Assembly: GCF_021432765.1 (NCBI RefSeq)
Contig: NZ_CP058908.1
Coordinates: 2,938,001 to 3,002,000 of the forward strand
Direction: 5' to 3'
DNA from: Pseudomonas phenolilytica
GTDB taxonomy: Bacteria > Pseudomonadota > Gammaproteobacteria > Pseudomonadales > Pseudomonadaceae
DNA length: 64,000 nucleotides
The translations under genes and the position numbers were made by a program. Positions 20,583-28,628 of this stretch are shown in pieces (within the stretch, counting starts at the first letter, position 1; every line of letters begins with the position of its first letter). Below the pieces are notes generated by a model. That model was not told the origin of the DNA. It saw only the letters and a list, made by a program, of their open reading frames with translations, and searched no databases.

Positions 20583-22654
20583 CGACGGCTTCCTTCGCGG
20601 TGATCGTGGCGGGCCTTGTTCAGGCAATGCAGGCGGCGGCTGCAGACGGGCTGGTCGAGCAGGGTGGCGCTGTCGTACGGGTAGCGCCGTCGCCAGTTCG
20701 GATGGATTTCGACGATGCCGGGCATATTGGTCTGCTCGCTGAGGCCGAGCGCATCCTCCACCGGCAGCAATGCCAGCGGCGCGGGGGTATGGCCGAGGAA
20801 ACAGGCGGCGGCATCGACCGCCTGTTGAACCTCCAGCAGCTGCCCGGGATCGCGCCCGCCGTCTTCGCAGAGCACGCGATTCAGCCCGGCGCGCTCGTGC
20901 TCGCGTGCGCGCCACTGAGACTCGCGCTCCGCTTCGCTCAGCTGGCCGATCCTGATCCGCCAGTCGATGTCATGCCCGCTCCACCACCCGGCGAGCGGCG
21001 GAATATCGTGGGTGGTGCTGGTCGCCAGCGCCTGATCGGAGTACTGACCGGCGCGCTGGAAATGGCCGTCGTGCTGCTCGAACAGCAGCACGCGCATGCC
21101 GAGTATGCCGCGCGCGGCGAGCACCTCGCGCAGGCCTTCGGGGATGGTGCCGAGGTCTTCGCCGAGGATCACCGCGCGGTGCCGCCAGGCCTCCAGGCAG
21201 AGCAGGCGCAGCATGTCGTCGAAGGGGTAGTTGAGGTACACGCCGCGCTTCGGATCGGCGCCGGCCGGCATCACCCACAGGCGCTTGAGGCCCAGCACGT
21301 GGTCGATGCGCATGCCGCCAGCGTGCGCAAGGTTGGCGCGCAGCATCTCGATGTAGGCGCGAAAGCCGTGGCGCTGCAGGCCCCAGGGTGAGAACGCGGA
21401 GATGCCCCAGTTCTGCCCGGCGCGATTCATCACGTCCGGTGGCGCGCCGACGCTGAGCGCAGCCAGGAGTTCGGCCTGCCGGCTCCAGGCCTGACTGCCG
21501 CCGCCATCGGCGCCGACGGCCAGATCCGAGATCAGGCCGATGCGCATGCCGGCGCTACGCGCGGCGACATGGGCGCGTTGCAGGCCGCGCGCCATCAGCC
21601 ATTGGCCGAAGGCGTGGTAGCTGACCGCATCGGCGTGTTCGCGGGCAAACGCGGCCACCGCCGGGCTGGCCGGATCGCGGTATTCGGCCGGCCAGGCATT
21701 CCAGTGCTGCGGGTTGCCCTCGGCATCGCGCAGGTGGTCGTGCAGCGCCTCGAACCGGCAGTGGTTTTCCAGCGCTTCGCCCCCGCTGGCGCGGAAGCTG
21801 TCGAAATCGACCTGCTGCGCATTGCCGCCGCGATTGAAATCCTCGAACAGCTGACGCAGCAGGCGCTGACGGCTGAGCGCCACGGCCGGCCAGTCGATCA
21901 GCTCCAGCTGCTCCAGACGCTCCCGCTCGCGGCCCAGATCGCAGGTTTGGATGCCTAGCTGCACCGGGCGCTCGCCGAGGATTGCGCCGGGCGCGGCGTG
22001 CAGCACATTGAGGAAAAGCCGGCTGGATGGCGAGTAGGGGCTGTACTGATGGGGATAGGCGCCGAACATGGCGTGCACCGGGCTGATGCCCAGCGCGTCG
22101 GCACCATGGGCGGCGGCACTGCGGGCCAGGGTTTCCAGCGCCTGGGTATCGCCCAGGCCGCCGTCGCCTGGCCGGCGCAGGGCATACAGCTGCACGGTGA
22201 GGCCCCAGGCGTCGGGACCGGCGATGTCCGCCACAGTCGGGCAGGCATGCGGCGCCACCGCCACGGTCAGCTGGTGCTCGGCGATGCTCAGCTGGTAGTA
22301 GCCGGGAGTGCCGATCGCCGGCAGCCGCGCCTGCTCGTCGAGCTGGCCGTCACGGGCTTCGCCGTCCTCGGACGTCAGCTGGTAGTGGCTCGCCGGCGCG
22401 AAATAGCTGCCCAGTTCCAGCGCGGCGTGCTGGTCGCAGGTCAACAGCGGCGGCACGCCGCCGTGGTTGTACTGTTGCGCGAGCAGATCGAGGCTGGCCT
22501 GAATGTCGGCTTCGCTGTGCGCGGCCAGCCCGAGGCAGCCCAGCACCTCGCGAAGCACCTGCGGCTCGACGCGTTGCGGGCAGTTGTCGGCGTCCGTCCA
22601 GTCGACGGACAGCCCCGCGGCAGTGGCCAGGCGGATCAGCGATTCGTCACTCAT
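20579..22654 (-). CDS. malQ: 4-alpha-glucanotransferase (amylomaltase) MalQ
   Basis: The 691-residue GH77 protein has GMRIDHVLGLKRLW (nucleophile Asp), AVILGEDLGTIPEGLR (acid/base Glu) and STTHDIPPLAGWW (third Asp). MalQ rearranges short maltodextrins into longer ones, which would re-extend the short products left by TreY/TreZ. ATG at 22654 begins MSDESLIRLA; it overlaps the treZ stop by 8 bases and its own stop overlaps treY by 4, consistent with translational coupling. Confidence 0.93.
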   Translation of the reverse strand: MSDESLIRLATAAGLSVDWTDADNCPQRVEPQVLREVLGCLGLAAHSEADIQASLDLLAQQYNHGGVPPLLTCDQHAALELGSYFAPASHYQLTSEDGEARDGQLDEQARLPAIGTPGYYQLSIAEHQLTVAVAPHACPTVADIAGPDAWGLTVQLYALRRPGDGGLGDTQALETLARSAAAHGADALGISPVHAMFGAYPHQYSPYSPSSRLFLNVLHAAPGAILGERPVQLGIQTCDLGRERERLEQLELIDWPAVALSRQRLLRQLFEDFNRGGNAQQVDFDSFRASGGEALENHCRFEALHDHLRDAEGNPQHWNAWPAEYRDPASPAVAAFAREHADAVSYHAFGQWLMARGLQRAHVAARSAGMRIGLISDLAVGADGGGSQAWSRQAELLAALSVGAPPDVMNRAGQNWGISAFSPWGLQRHGFRAYIEMLRANLAHAGGMRIDHVLGLKRLWVMPAGADPKRGVYLNYPFDDMLRLLCLEAWRHRAVILGEDLGTIPEGLREVLAARGILGMRVLLFEQHDGHFQRAGQYSDQALATSTTHDIPPLAGWWSGHDIDWRIRIGQLSEAERESQWRAREHERAGLNRVLCEDGGRDPGQLLEVQQAVDAAACFLGHTPAPLALLPVEDALGLSEQTNMPGIVEIHPNWRRRYPYDSATLLDQPVCSRRLHCLNKARHDHREGSRR

Positions 22655-24419
22655 GGTCTTTCTCCAGATACAGCCTGGCCAGACGCGGCGCCAACGTATC
22701 GCGTGCATCGACCACCTCGCGGCTGGCGAACAGCAGTTGGGCACCCGGCGGGGCCTCCGACAGCGGCGCGGCCTGCTCGCCGAGATTCAGCTCCAGGCGC
22801 AATCGGCAGCCGCCGCCGAGGCGCCAGTGCACCAGCACCGCTGCATCGCCCAGCACACAGGCATCGAGAAAACGCGCACCCGGCAGGCGCGGCACGATCT
22901 CGCGCCGACGAATGTCCAGCAGCTGGCGATACAGCGCCTGCCATTCGGCATGCCCCGGCTCCTGGCGCGCGCCGAAATCCGGGCACGAGGCGTCGAAGGT
23001 GGCGATGGCGTTGGGGTCCGGGATGCGCTCGCGGGTGTTCTCGTCGGCGAACTCGGCAAACTCGGCGAACTCGTTGCGGCGGCCTTCGCGCACGGCGTCC
23101 GCCAGTTCGCCGTGGTGGCTGGTAAAGAACAGGAACGGCTGGCGCGCGCCCCATTCTTCGCCCATGAATAGCAGCGGAATCATCGGCGAGAGCAACAGCA
23201 CGGCCGTCGCGGCACGCAGCGATTGCGGGTCGGCGAGGCTGATCAGGCGCTCGCCGAAGGCGCGGTTGCCGATCTGGTCGTGGTTCTGCAGGAACAGCAC
23301 GAAAGCGGTCGGGGACAGGTGGCCGCTGGGTTCACCGCGCGTCTCGCCACGGCGGTTGGCCTCGCCCTGGTAGATGAAACCCTCGCCGAGAAAGCGCGCC
23401 AGCTTGGCCGTGGCGTCGCCGTGGTAGTCGGCGTAGTAGCCCTGGCGCTCGCCGGTGAGCAGACAGTGCAGGACATTGTGGCCGTCGTCGTTCCACTGCG
23501 CGGTGAAGCCCTGGGCCAGCAGGCTGGCGCGGTTGTCCTCGTTCTCCAGCACCAGGTGGACGTGCCGGCCGGGTTCGGTTGCCTCGCGCACCCGGGCCGC
23601 CAGTTCGGTGAGGAAGCTGCGTTCCGGGATGGCGTGCACGGCGTCCAGGCGCAGGCCGTCGAAGCGGTATTCCTGCAGCCACATCAACGCGTTGTCGATG
23701 AAGAAATCGCGCACCTCGCGGCGGCGGAAGTCGATGGCATCGCCCCAAGGCGTCTGCTGGTCATGGCGGAAGAAGTGCTTGGCGTAACGGCCGAGGTAGT
23801 TGCCGTCCGGGCCGAAGTGGTTGTAGACCACATCGAGGAAGACCATCAGGCCGTGGCCGTGGGCGCTGTCGATCAGCTGCTTGAGCTCGGCCGGCGAGCC
23901 GTAGGCCGCCTCCGGGGCGTAGGGCAGTACGCCGTCGTAGCCCCAGTTGCGCTCGCCAGGAAATTCCGCCAGCGGCATCAGCTCGATGGCCGTGACGCCC
24001 AGCGCGGCGAGGTCCGCCAGGCGCCGCTCGACCCCGGCAAAGCCACCGAGCAGGCCAGCATGCAATTCGTAGAGCACCGTTTCGTGCCACGGGCGGCCCT
24101 GCCAGTCGGCGTGACGCCACAGGTAGTCGTTGGGGTCGACCACCACGCTGGGGTCGTGCACATCGCCGGCCTGCGCGCGTGACGCCGGGTCGGGCACCTG
24201 CAGTTCGCCGTCGATGAGAAAGCGATACAGCGTACCCGCGCCATACGGAGCATCCACGCCGTACCAGCCATCCGCCTCGGGCTGCATCGGCAGCGTTTCG
24301 CCGCCAACGATAACCAGCGCCACGCTTGCGGCATCCGGCGCCCAGAGCCTGAAGCGGGTGGTGTTGCAGTCCAGCAGTTGTGGGCCGTGTCGTCCGATGG
24401 GGGCACGCATGGATGGCAT
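22647..24419 (-). CDS. treZ: Malto-oligosyltrehalose trehalohydrolase TreZ
   Basis: The 590-residue GH13_10 enzyme has an N-terminal beta domain (FRLWAPDAASVALVI). The barrel carries YRFDGLRLDAVHAI (nucleophile Asp), HLVLENEDNRA (Glu) and LFLQNHDQIGNRAFG (Asp). TreZ cleaves the maltosyltrehalose made by TreY, releasing free trehalose, an osmotic and desiccation protectant. ATG at 24419 lies 23 bases after the glgA stop. A Met codon four residues in is also possible. Confidence 0.95.
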   Translation of the reverse strand: MPSMRAPIGRHGPQLLDCNTTRFRLWAPDAASVALVIVGGETLPMQPEADGWYGVDAPYGAGTLYRFLIDGELQVPDPASRAQAGDVHDPSVVVDPNDYLWRHADWQGRPWHETVLYELHAGLLGGFAGVERRLADLAALGVTAIELMPLAEFPGERNWGYDGVLPYAPEAAYGSPAELKQLIDSAHGHGLMVFLDVVYNHFGPDGNYLGRYAKHFFRHDQQTPWGDAIDFRRREVRDFFIDNALMWLQEYRFDGLRLDAVHAIPERSFLTELAARVREATEPGRHVHLVLENEDNRASLLAQGFTAQWNDDGHNVLHCLLTGERQGYYADYHGDATAKLARFLGEGFIYQGEANRRGETRGEPSGHLSPTAFVLFLQNHDQIGNRAFGERLISLADPQSLRAATAVLLLSPMIPLLFMGEEWGARQPFLFFTSHHGELADAVREGRRNEFAEFAEFADENTRERIPDPNAIATFDASCPDFGARQEPGHAEWQALYRQLLDIRRREIVPRLPGARFLDACVLGDAAVLVHWRLGGGCRLRLELNLGEQAAPLSEAPPGAQLLFASREVVDARDTLAPRLARLYLEKDHE

Positions 24420-24442
24420 TGACTGTCCTCGGGTTGGCGCAC

Positions 24443-25993
24443 TCAGGAAATGGCGTGGGCGGCCTCGCGGTGGACGCCCAGCAGTTGCTGGTACAGGTGG
24501 TCGTACGGGGCGATGGCGTGGCGCCAGAAGAATCCGGTGGCCATCGCCCGGCAGCGCATGGCGCACAGCAGGTCCGGCCGCTGGTGAATCTCCAGGGCGC
24601 GCAGCACCGCATGGCGATAGCTGTCGACGCTGGGCTGGTCGAACAAGAAGCCGGTCAGCCCGTCCTCGATGGAGTCGGCCAGGCCGCCGGTGCGGCGGGC
24701 GATCGGCAGCGAGGCGTAGCGCTGGGCATACATCTGGCTGAGGCCGCACGGCTCGTAGCGCGAGGGCATCAGCAGGAAATCGCTGCCGGCGAACAACCGC
24801 CGCGCATCGTGTTCGTTGAAGCCGACGTGCGCGGCGACACGGCCCGGATAGCGACGGGCGAGTTCGCGCACCTCTTCTTCGATATGCGGCTCGCCCTGGC
24901 CGAGGATGGCCAGCTGGCCGCCGTTGGCGACGATGGTTTCGGCTACGCCGAGGGTCAGGTCGATGCCTTTCTGCTGCACCAGGCGCGACACCACGGCAAA
25001 CAGCGGACTGGCGTCCGCCTCGAGGCCGAACGCCTGGCGCACATAGGCGGCGTTGGCAGCCTTGCCCTGCCAGTCGCACGCGCTGAAGCCGCGTACCAGA
25101 TGGGGATCGCTCTGCGGTTCCCAGCTTTCGTCGATGCCGTTGAGCAGGCCACTGAGCAGGCCCTGGCGCGCCTTCATGCGCAGAAAACCTTCCATGCCGC
25201 AGCCGAATTCTTCGGTGGTGATTTCCTGCGCATAGGTCGCGCTGACGGTGGTGACATGGCTGGCGTAGGCGATGCCGGCCTTGAGCAGCGAGAGCTTGCC
25301 GTAGAATTCCATGCGCTCCACGCCGCAGGCTTCATGCGGCAGCGCCAGTGCGCGGCGCAGGCTCATGTCGATGTTGCCTTGGTAGGCCAGGTTGTGAATG
25401 GTGAATACGCTCGGTGTACGCAGCCCGCGCCAGTGCATGTAGGCGGGCGTGAGTCCGGTGGGCCAGTCGTGCGCGTGCACCAGCTCCGGCGTCCAGCGGA
25501 TGCAGGCGGTGCCGGCGGCGATCTCCGCAGCGGCCAGGCATAGACGGGCAAAGCGCACCGGGTTATCCGGCCAGTCATTGCCGTGGCCGTCGCCGTATGG
25601 GTTGCCGTCGCGCTCGTAGAGCTCCGGGCAGATCAGCACGTAGATGATCAGGCCGTCGGGCATGTCCATTCGGCCGATGCGGCAGGCAGGTATCTCCGCC
25701 TGGGCGCCGAGGCTGCCGACCACGCGGATCGCATGACCGCTGCGCAGCACCTGCGTGTAGCCGGGAATCAGCACGCGCACGTCGTGCAGCGTACCGAGCG
25801 CGCGGGGCAGGGCGGCGGACACGTCGGCCAGCCCGCCGGTCTTGATCAGATCGGTCAGCTCCGAGGTGACGAAGAGGATTTTCTTTTTCTCGCTGTGACT
25901 GCTGCGAACCTGCAGCACCGGGCGCGGCGTTAGCCGAATGGCGGGCTGGGTCTTGTTCAGGCGAATGGAACCGGCGTTCACCGCAATACTCAT
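24443..25993 (-). CDS. glgA: Glycogen synthase GlgA
   Basis: The 516-residue GT5 enzyme has LIKTGGLADVSAALPRAL (ADP-glucose-binding KTGGL), VHAHDWPTGL, a C-terminal FLLMPSRYEPCGLSQMYA (Glu of the EPCGL loop) and RRTGGLADSIED. The first 35 residues before KKKILFVTSEL are an extra extension. It transfers glucose from ADP-glucose to alpha-1,4 chains. GGGGAG sits 8 bases before ATG at 25993. It heads the six-gene operon: GlgA makes the polymer, GlgX and MalQ remodel it and TreY/TreZ turn it into trehalose. No glgB, glgC or glgP lies in the window. Confidence 0.95.
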   Translation of the reverse strand: MSIAVNAGSIRLNKTQPAIRLTPRPVLQVRSSHSEKKKILFVTSELTDLIKTGGLADVSAALPRALGTLHDVRVLIPGYTQVLRSGHAIRVVGSLGAQAEIPACRIGRMDMPDGLIIYVLICPELYERDGNPYGDGHGNDWPDNPVRFARLCLAAAEIAAGTACIRWTPELVHAHDWPTGLTPAYMHWRGLRTPSVFTIHNLAYQGNIDMSLRRALALPHEACGVERMEFYGKLSLLKAGIAYASHVTTVSATYAQEITTEEFGCGMEGFLRMKARQGLLSGLLNGIDESWEPQSDPHLVRGFSACDWQGKAANAAYVRQAFGLEADASPLFAVVSRLVQQKGIDLTLGVAETIVANGGQLAILGQGEPHIEEEVRELARRYPGRVAAHVGFNEHDARRLFAGSDFLLMPSRYEPCGLSQMYAQRYASLPIARRTGGLADSIEDGLTGFLFDQPSVDSYRHAVLRALEIHQRPDLLCAMRCRAMATGFFWRHAIAPYDHLYQQLLGVHREAAHAIS

Positions 25994-26131
25994 CACGATC
26001 TCCCCAAGTGTTCCGGCATCCAGGCGCCGGCGCCAGTTACGAGCATATTTCTCCAGTGCAACGATCTGATGACCGTCACACCCGTGAACACGATAGGCAG
26101 GAATCACTATTGCGAACCGCCGAACGGCGGG

Positions 26132-26154
26132 GGTAGGGCTACGCTGGCCCTACC
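26132..26154. repeat. Perfect inverted repeat between divergent glgA and cinA-like genes
   Basis: GGTAGGGC (26132-26139) pairs with GCCCTACC (26147-26154) over a 7-base loop, followed by AAAAACC. It lies 139 bases before glgA and 118 before the cinA-like gene, so it may be an operator rather than a terminator. Confidence 0.35.
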
Positions 26155-26215
26155 AAAAACCAGACCGGACAGTGTGTGAGAAAGTTCTGGTTTCGGTTGA
26201 AAAAGACCCGGCGTG

Positions 26216-26242
26216 GAACTCGTTTCCGACAGGCTGCTCCGA
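26216..26242 (+). promoter_or_regulatory. Candidate ECF (AlgU-type) promoter for the cinA-like gene
   Basis: GAACTC, a 16-base spacer and TCCGA match the AlgU/RpoE pattern GAACTT-N16-17-TCTGA at 9 of 11 positions. It ends 29 bases before the start codon. The match is by eye. Confidence 0.4.
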
Positions 26243-26271
26243 ACGGTAGGCAAATCGTTACGGAGGCGATC

Positions 26272-26772
26272 ATGCAAAGGCTTGAAGAAGTGGTGGCATT
26301 CCTGCGCGACCGGCAGGCAGTGCTGAGTACGGCCGAGTCCTGCACCTGTGGCCTTATGGCCTCGTTGCTGGCCGATATTCCGGGTTGCGGGCAGGTGCTC
26401 GACAGCGGCTTCGTGGTCTATTCGCCAGACGCCAAGCACCGGCTGCTGCAGGTCAGCTTCGCCACCATCGAGCGCTTCGGCCTGACCAGCGAGGAGGTCG
26501 CGACCGAAATGGCCACGGGCGCGCTGCGGGCCAGCGCGGCGTCGCTCAGCGTGGCCAACACCGGCGTCGCCGACGATGCCCAGGAGGACGAGGGCGGTAC
26601 CCAGTGCTTCGCCTGGGCGCTGCGCGAGGGTGAGCGGCTGGTTTCGATCAGCGAAACGGTGAAGTTCGATGGCGACCGCGTGGCGATTCGCAAGCAGGCG
26701 GCGCGCTACGGACTCGAGCAGTTGCCGCAGCGCTATGCGCAGCTGCAGGGGATGCTGATCAGTCAGGACTAA
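26272..26772 (+). CDS. CinA C-terminal-domain family protein (PncC-like)
   Basis: The 166-residue protein corresponds to the CinA C-terminal domain alone: LSTAESCTCGLMASLLADIPG (active-site Ser-x-x-Cys region), LDSGFVVYSPDAKHRLL and SVANTGVADD. Stand-alone versions include nicotinamide-nucleotide amidase (PncC). Here the usual TGIAGP loop reads NTGVADD, so amidase activity is uncertain. GGAGG lies 6 bases before ATG at 26272. It is divergent from glgA and may be transcribed from the ECF-like promoter just upstream. Confidence 0.8.
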   Translation: MQRLEEVVAFLRDRQAVLSTAESCTCGLMASLLADIPGCGQVLDSGFVVYSPDAKHRLLQVSFATIERFGLTSEEVATEMATGALRASAASLSVANTGVADDAQEDEGGTQCFAWALREGERLVSISETVKFDGDRVAIRKQAARYGLEQLPQRYAQLQGMLISQD

Positions 26773-26797
26773 CGACGTGCAGTCAGTCGGACGGGGG

Positions 26798-26825
26798 GAA
26801 CTCCCGGGACAGCGTGCGTTTCACA
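26798..26825 (+). promoter_or_regulatory. Weak candidate ECF-type promoter for the YciE/F-like gene
   Basis: GAACTC, a 17-base spacer and TCACA resemble an AlgU-type promoter (8 of 11 positions). The -35 hexamer is the same as at 26216. It lies 44 bases before the ATG. Confidence 0.25.
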
Positions 26826-26868
26826 CCCATCAGAGGATCCGACATTCACGCCTTACAGGAGACGCCCC

Positions 26869-27399
26869 ATGCAAAGTGCCCAGACCGGTCACGACGTCCG
26901 TACCGAACGCCTCATCGAATGGCTGCGCGATGCCCACGCGATGGAGGCCCAGGCCGAAACCATGCTGACCAAGCAGGCCAGCCGCATCCAGCACTACCCT
27001 GAGCTGAAGGCGCGCATCGAGCAGCACATCACCGAAACCCAGAACCAGGCCCGCCTGATCGAGGACTGCCTGCGCCGTCACGACAGGTCCTATTCCGGGT
27101 TGAAGGACCTGGGCGGCAAGATGATGGCGATGGGGCAGGCGATGGGCGGCATGATGGTCAGTGACGAGATCGTCAAAGGCGCGCAGATGGGTTACGTGTT
27201 CGAGAACCTGGAAATCGCCTCCTACAAGATTCTCATCGCCGCCGCCGAAGCCGTGGGCGACCTTGAGACCAAGGCAGTCTGCGAACGCATCCTGGTCGAG
27301 GAAATCGCGATGGCTGACTGGCTGCGCGACCACCTGGCCGAACTGACCCATGCCTACCTGACGCGCGCGGCCGAGCCACATGTCGAGGCCAAGCGCTAG
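26869..27399 (+). CDS. Ferritin-like domain protein (YciE/YciF, DUF892 type)
   Basis: The 176-residue mostly helical protein has the YciE/F four-helix pattern: RLIEWLRDAHAMEAQAETML, LIEDCLRRHD, FENLEIASYKILIAAAEAVG and ILVEEIAMADWL. The Glu and His residues in these helices (AMEAQ, ENLEIASY, EEIAMADW) are the presumed di-metal ligands. Family members are induced by osmotic and general stress, but their chemistry is not settled. ACAGGAG precedes the ATG by 8 bases. It follows the cinA-like gene by 96 bases in a stress-gene neighbourhood. Confidence 0.85.
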   Translation: MQSAQTGHDVRTERLIEWLRDAHAMEAQAETMLTKQASRIQHYPELKARIEQHITETQNQARLIEDCLRRHDRSYSGLKDLGGKMMAMGQAMGGMMVSDEIVKGAQMGYVFENLEIASYKILIAAAEAVGDLETKAVCERILVEEIAMADWLRDHLAELTHAYLTRAAEPHVEAKR

Positions 27400-27457
27400 G
27401 CCCGTCTCTACGTCGGCGGGATAGGGAGCGCAGCCCGCCCAAATTCAGCGAACCGTT

Positions 27458-27490
27458 CGCGCAGCCGTCCGGAGGAGCGGCGGCTGCGCG
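27458..27490 (+). terminator. Strong hairpin after the ferritin-like gene
   Basis: A perfect 10-base stem (27458-27467 with 27481-27490) encloses a 13-base loop; another GGCGGG/CCCGCC pair lies at 27415-27439. No T run follows. The loop holds GGAGGAG and the next start codon is only 13 bases beyond the stem, so it might also affect translation of the DUF2061 gene. Confidence 0.4.
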
Positions 27491-27503
27491 ATGGGAACCT
27501 TCG

Positions 27504-27791
27504 ATGAAGCCCAGACCGCTACTGAAGACCTTCACTTTCGCCATCCTGCATTTCGCCACGGCCTTCATCGTGGTTTACGCACTGACCGGCAATGTCGCGA
27601 TCAGCGGCGCAGCGGCGCTGATCGAGCCGCTGCTCAATACCGTGGTGTTCTATTTTCACGAACGGGCATGGAACCGCTTCGGCCGGCAGACACCGCAGCA
27701 AAGCCACAGTTACGGGCACGACGTGTTCGTTAAATATCTCGCGCGGCGCAAGGGGGCGCGCGCCGAGGCATCGGCTATTCGACGGAGCTGA
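27504..27791 (+). CDS. DUF2061 small membrane protein
   Basis: The 95-residue protein begins MKPRPLLKTFTFAILHF and has two hydrophobic segments separated by ALTGNVAISGAAALIEPLLN, then a conserved VVFYFHERAWNRFG. This is the pattern of DUF2061 inner-membrane proteins. The C-terminal 30 residues are basic and polar. Function is unknown. Its 3' end overlaps the convergent DUF1652 gene by 17 bases. Confidence 0.8.
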   Translation: MKPRPLLKTFTFAILHFATAFIVVYALTGNVAISGAAALIEPLLNTVVFYFHERAWNRFGRQTPQQSHSYGHDVFVKYLARRKGARAEASAIRRS

Positions 27792-28050
27792 GCGTGGCGT
27801 TCTCGGCCGGTATTTCGCTACGGGTGACGAACATTTCGATGCGCAGCTCCTGTGCCAGACGCACAAGATTGGCGGCGTCGCGGCACTGCTCATGGGTCAC
27901 GCCGAGTACCGTCAGCTCTTCGTGTTCGGCCTGGGCATCGTACAGCCGCACACTGAGGCCGCTGGCCTGCTCCAGGCATTCGCAGCGGAACGGGTGCAGG
28001 TAGTCGTGCAGGATCGCTTCGATCTTGAACAGGGGGAGTCGCGAGCCCAT
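27775..28050 (-). CDS. DUF1652 protein
   Basis: The 91-residue soluble protein (LPLFKIEAILHDYLHPFRCEC, SVRLYDA, LTVLGV, IEMFVTRSEI) has the layout of DUF1652, a family found mainly in Pseudomonas with no known function. AAAGGAGG lies 6 bases before ATG at 28050, fixing the start. The 266 bases between it and the divergent small exported protein gene hold both promoters. Confidence 0.8.
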   Translation of the reverse strand: MGSRLPLFKIEAILHDYLHPFRCECLEQASGLSVRLYDAQAEHEELTVLGVTHEQCRDAANLVRLAQELRIEMFVTRSEIPAENATLSSVE

Positions 28051-28316
28051 AAATCCTCCTTTTTCGGTAGGGGACGGATCACTGCACCTCGGCATCGTCA
28101 TCTTGCCGACACAATGACCGTAGCAGTGGCTTGCCGGTTGTAAATCGCCGTTTGGCGCCATTTGCCGAGCATGGGACAGCAGCCCCGTGAGGCGGCGCTT
28201 TTCGGCCGCGACCTTTCATCGGAAGGCATGCCGGCCCGGCGATCGGCCTCGCTGAACTTCATACCGCAGGGGGATGACAAAACTGCTAAGGCGGACCGAA
28301 ACCTGCGGAGGACCAC

Positions 28317-28619
28317 ATGAAGAAAGCATTCCTGGCGGTGGTACTAGCCGGCGTACTGACATTGCCCGCACTGGCGCAGTATCCGGCCGGCACGCCTGGC
28401 GACGATCGCGCCTCGCCGCCCAGCACGATGGGTAATCCGACGCCGCACGAAGAAGTAGAAACGCGCAAGGACGAGCAGGGGCGCACGGTTACCGAAGATG
28501 GCCGGCCGGTGGTCACGCCCAAGCATGATCGGGAGGCGGAGCCGTCCACCGATCCGACGCGACACTCGGCACCCGGCGGCCACGACGATCCCTCCACCAG
28601 CGCCGGCGAGCTGGATTGA
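28317..28619 (+). CDS. Small exported hypothetical protein
   Basis: The 100-residue protein has a clear signal peptide (MKKAFLAVVLAGVLTLPALAQ). The mature chain is low-complexity, rich in Pro, Asp, Glu, Gly and His (TPHEEVETRKDEQGRTV, PTRHSAPGGHDDPS), and is probably disordered in the periplasm. No family was recognised. GCGGAGG precedes the ATG. It ends 9 bases before ligD and may share its transcript. Confidence 0.7.
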   Translation: MKKAFLAVVLAGVLTLPALAQYPAGTPGDDRASPPSTMGNPTPHEEVETRKDEQGRTVTEDGRPVVTPKHDREAEPSTDPTRHSAPGGHDDPSTSAGELD

Positions 28620-28628
28620 CGGGGCGTC

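Noticed and set aside
18978..20603. A 541-codon plus-strand open frame opposite treY
   Set aside because: It is a GC-rich shadow of treY: low-complexity Val/Gln/Ala/Arg composition, no ribosome site and no domain resemblance.
26132..26154. The glgA-cinA inverted repeat as a riboswitch or terminator
   Set aside because: It lies between divergent starts, has only an 8-base stem and no further structure, so at most it is an operator candidate.
28254..28259. Perfect GAACTT hexamer before the small exported protein gene
   Set aside because: No matching TCTGA-like -10 lies at 16-17 bases, so it is not called as an AlgU promoter.
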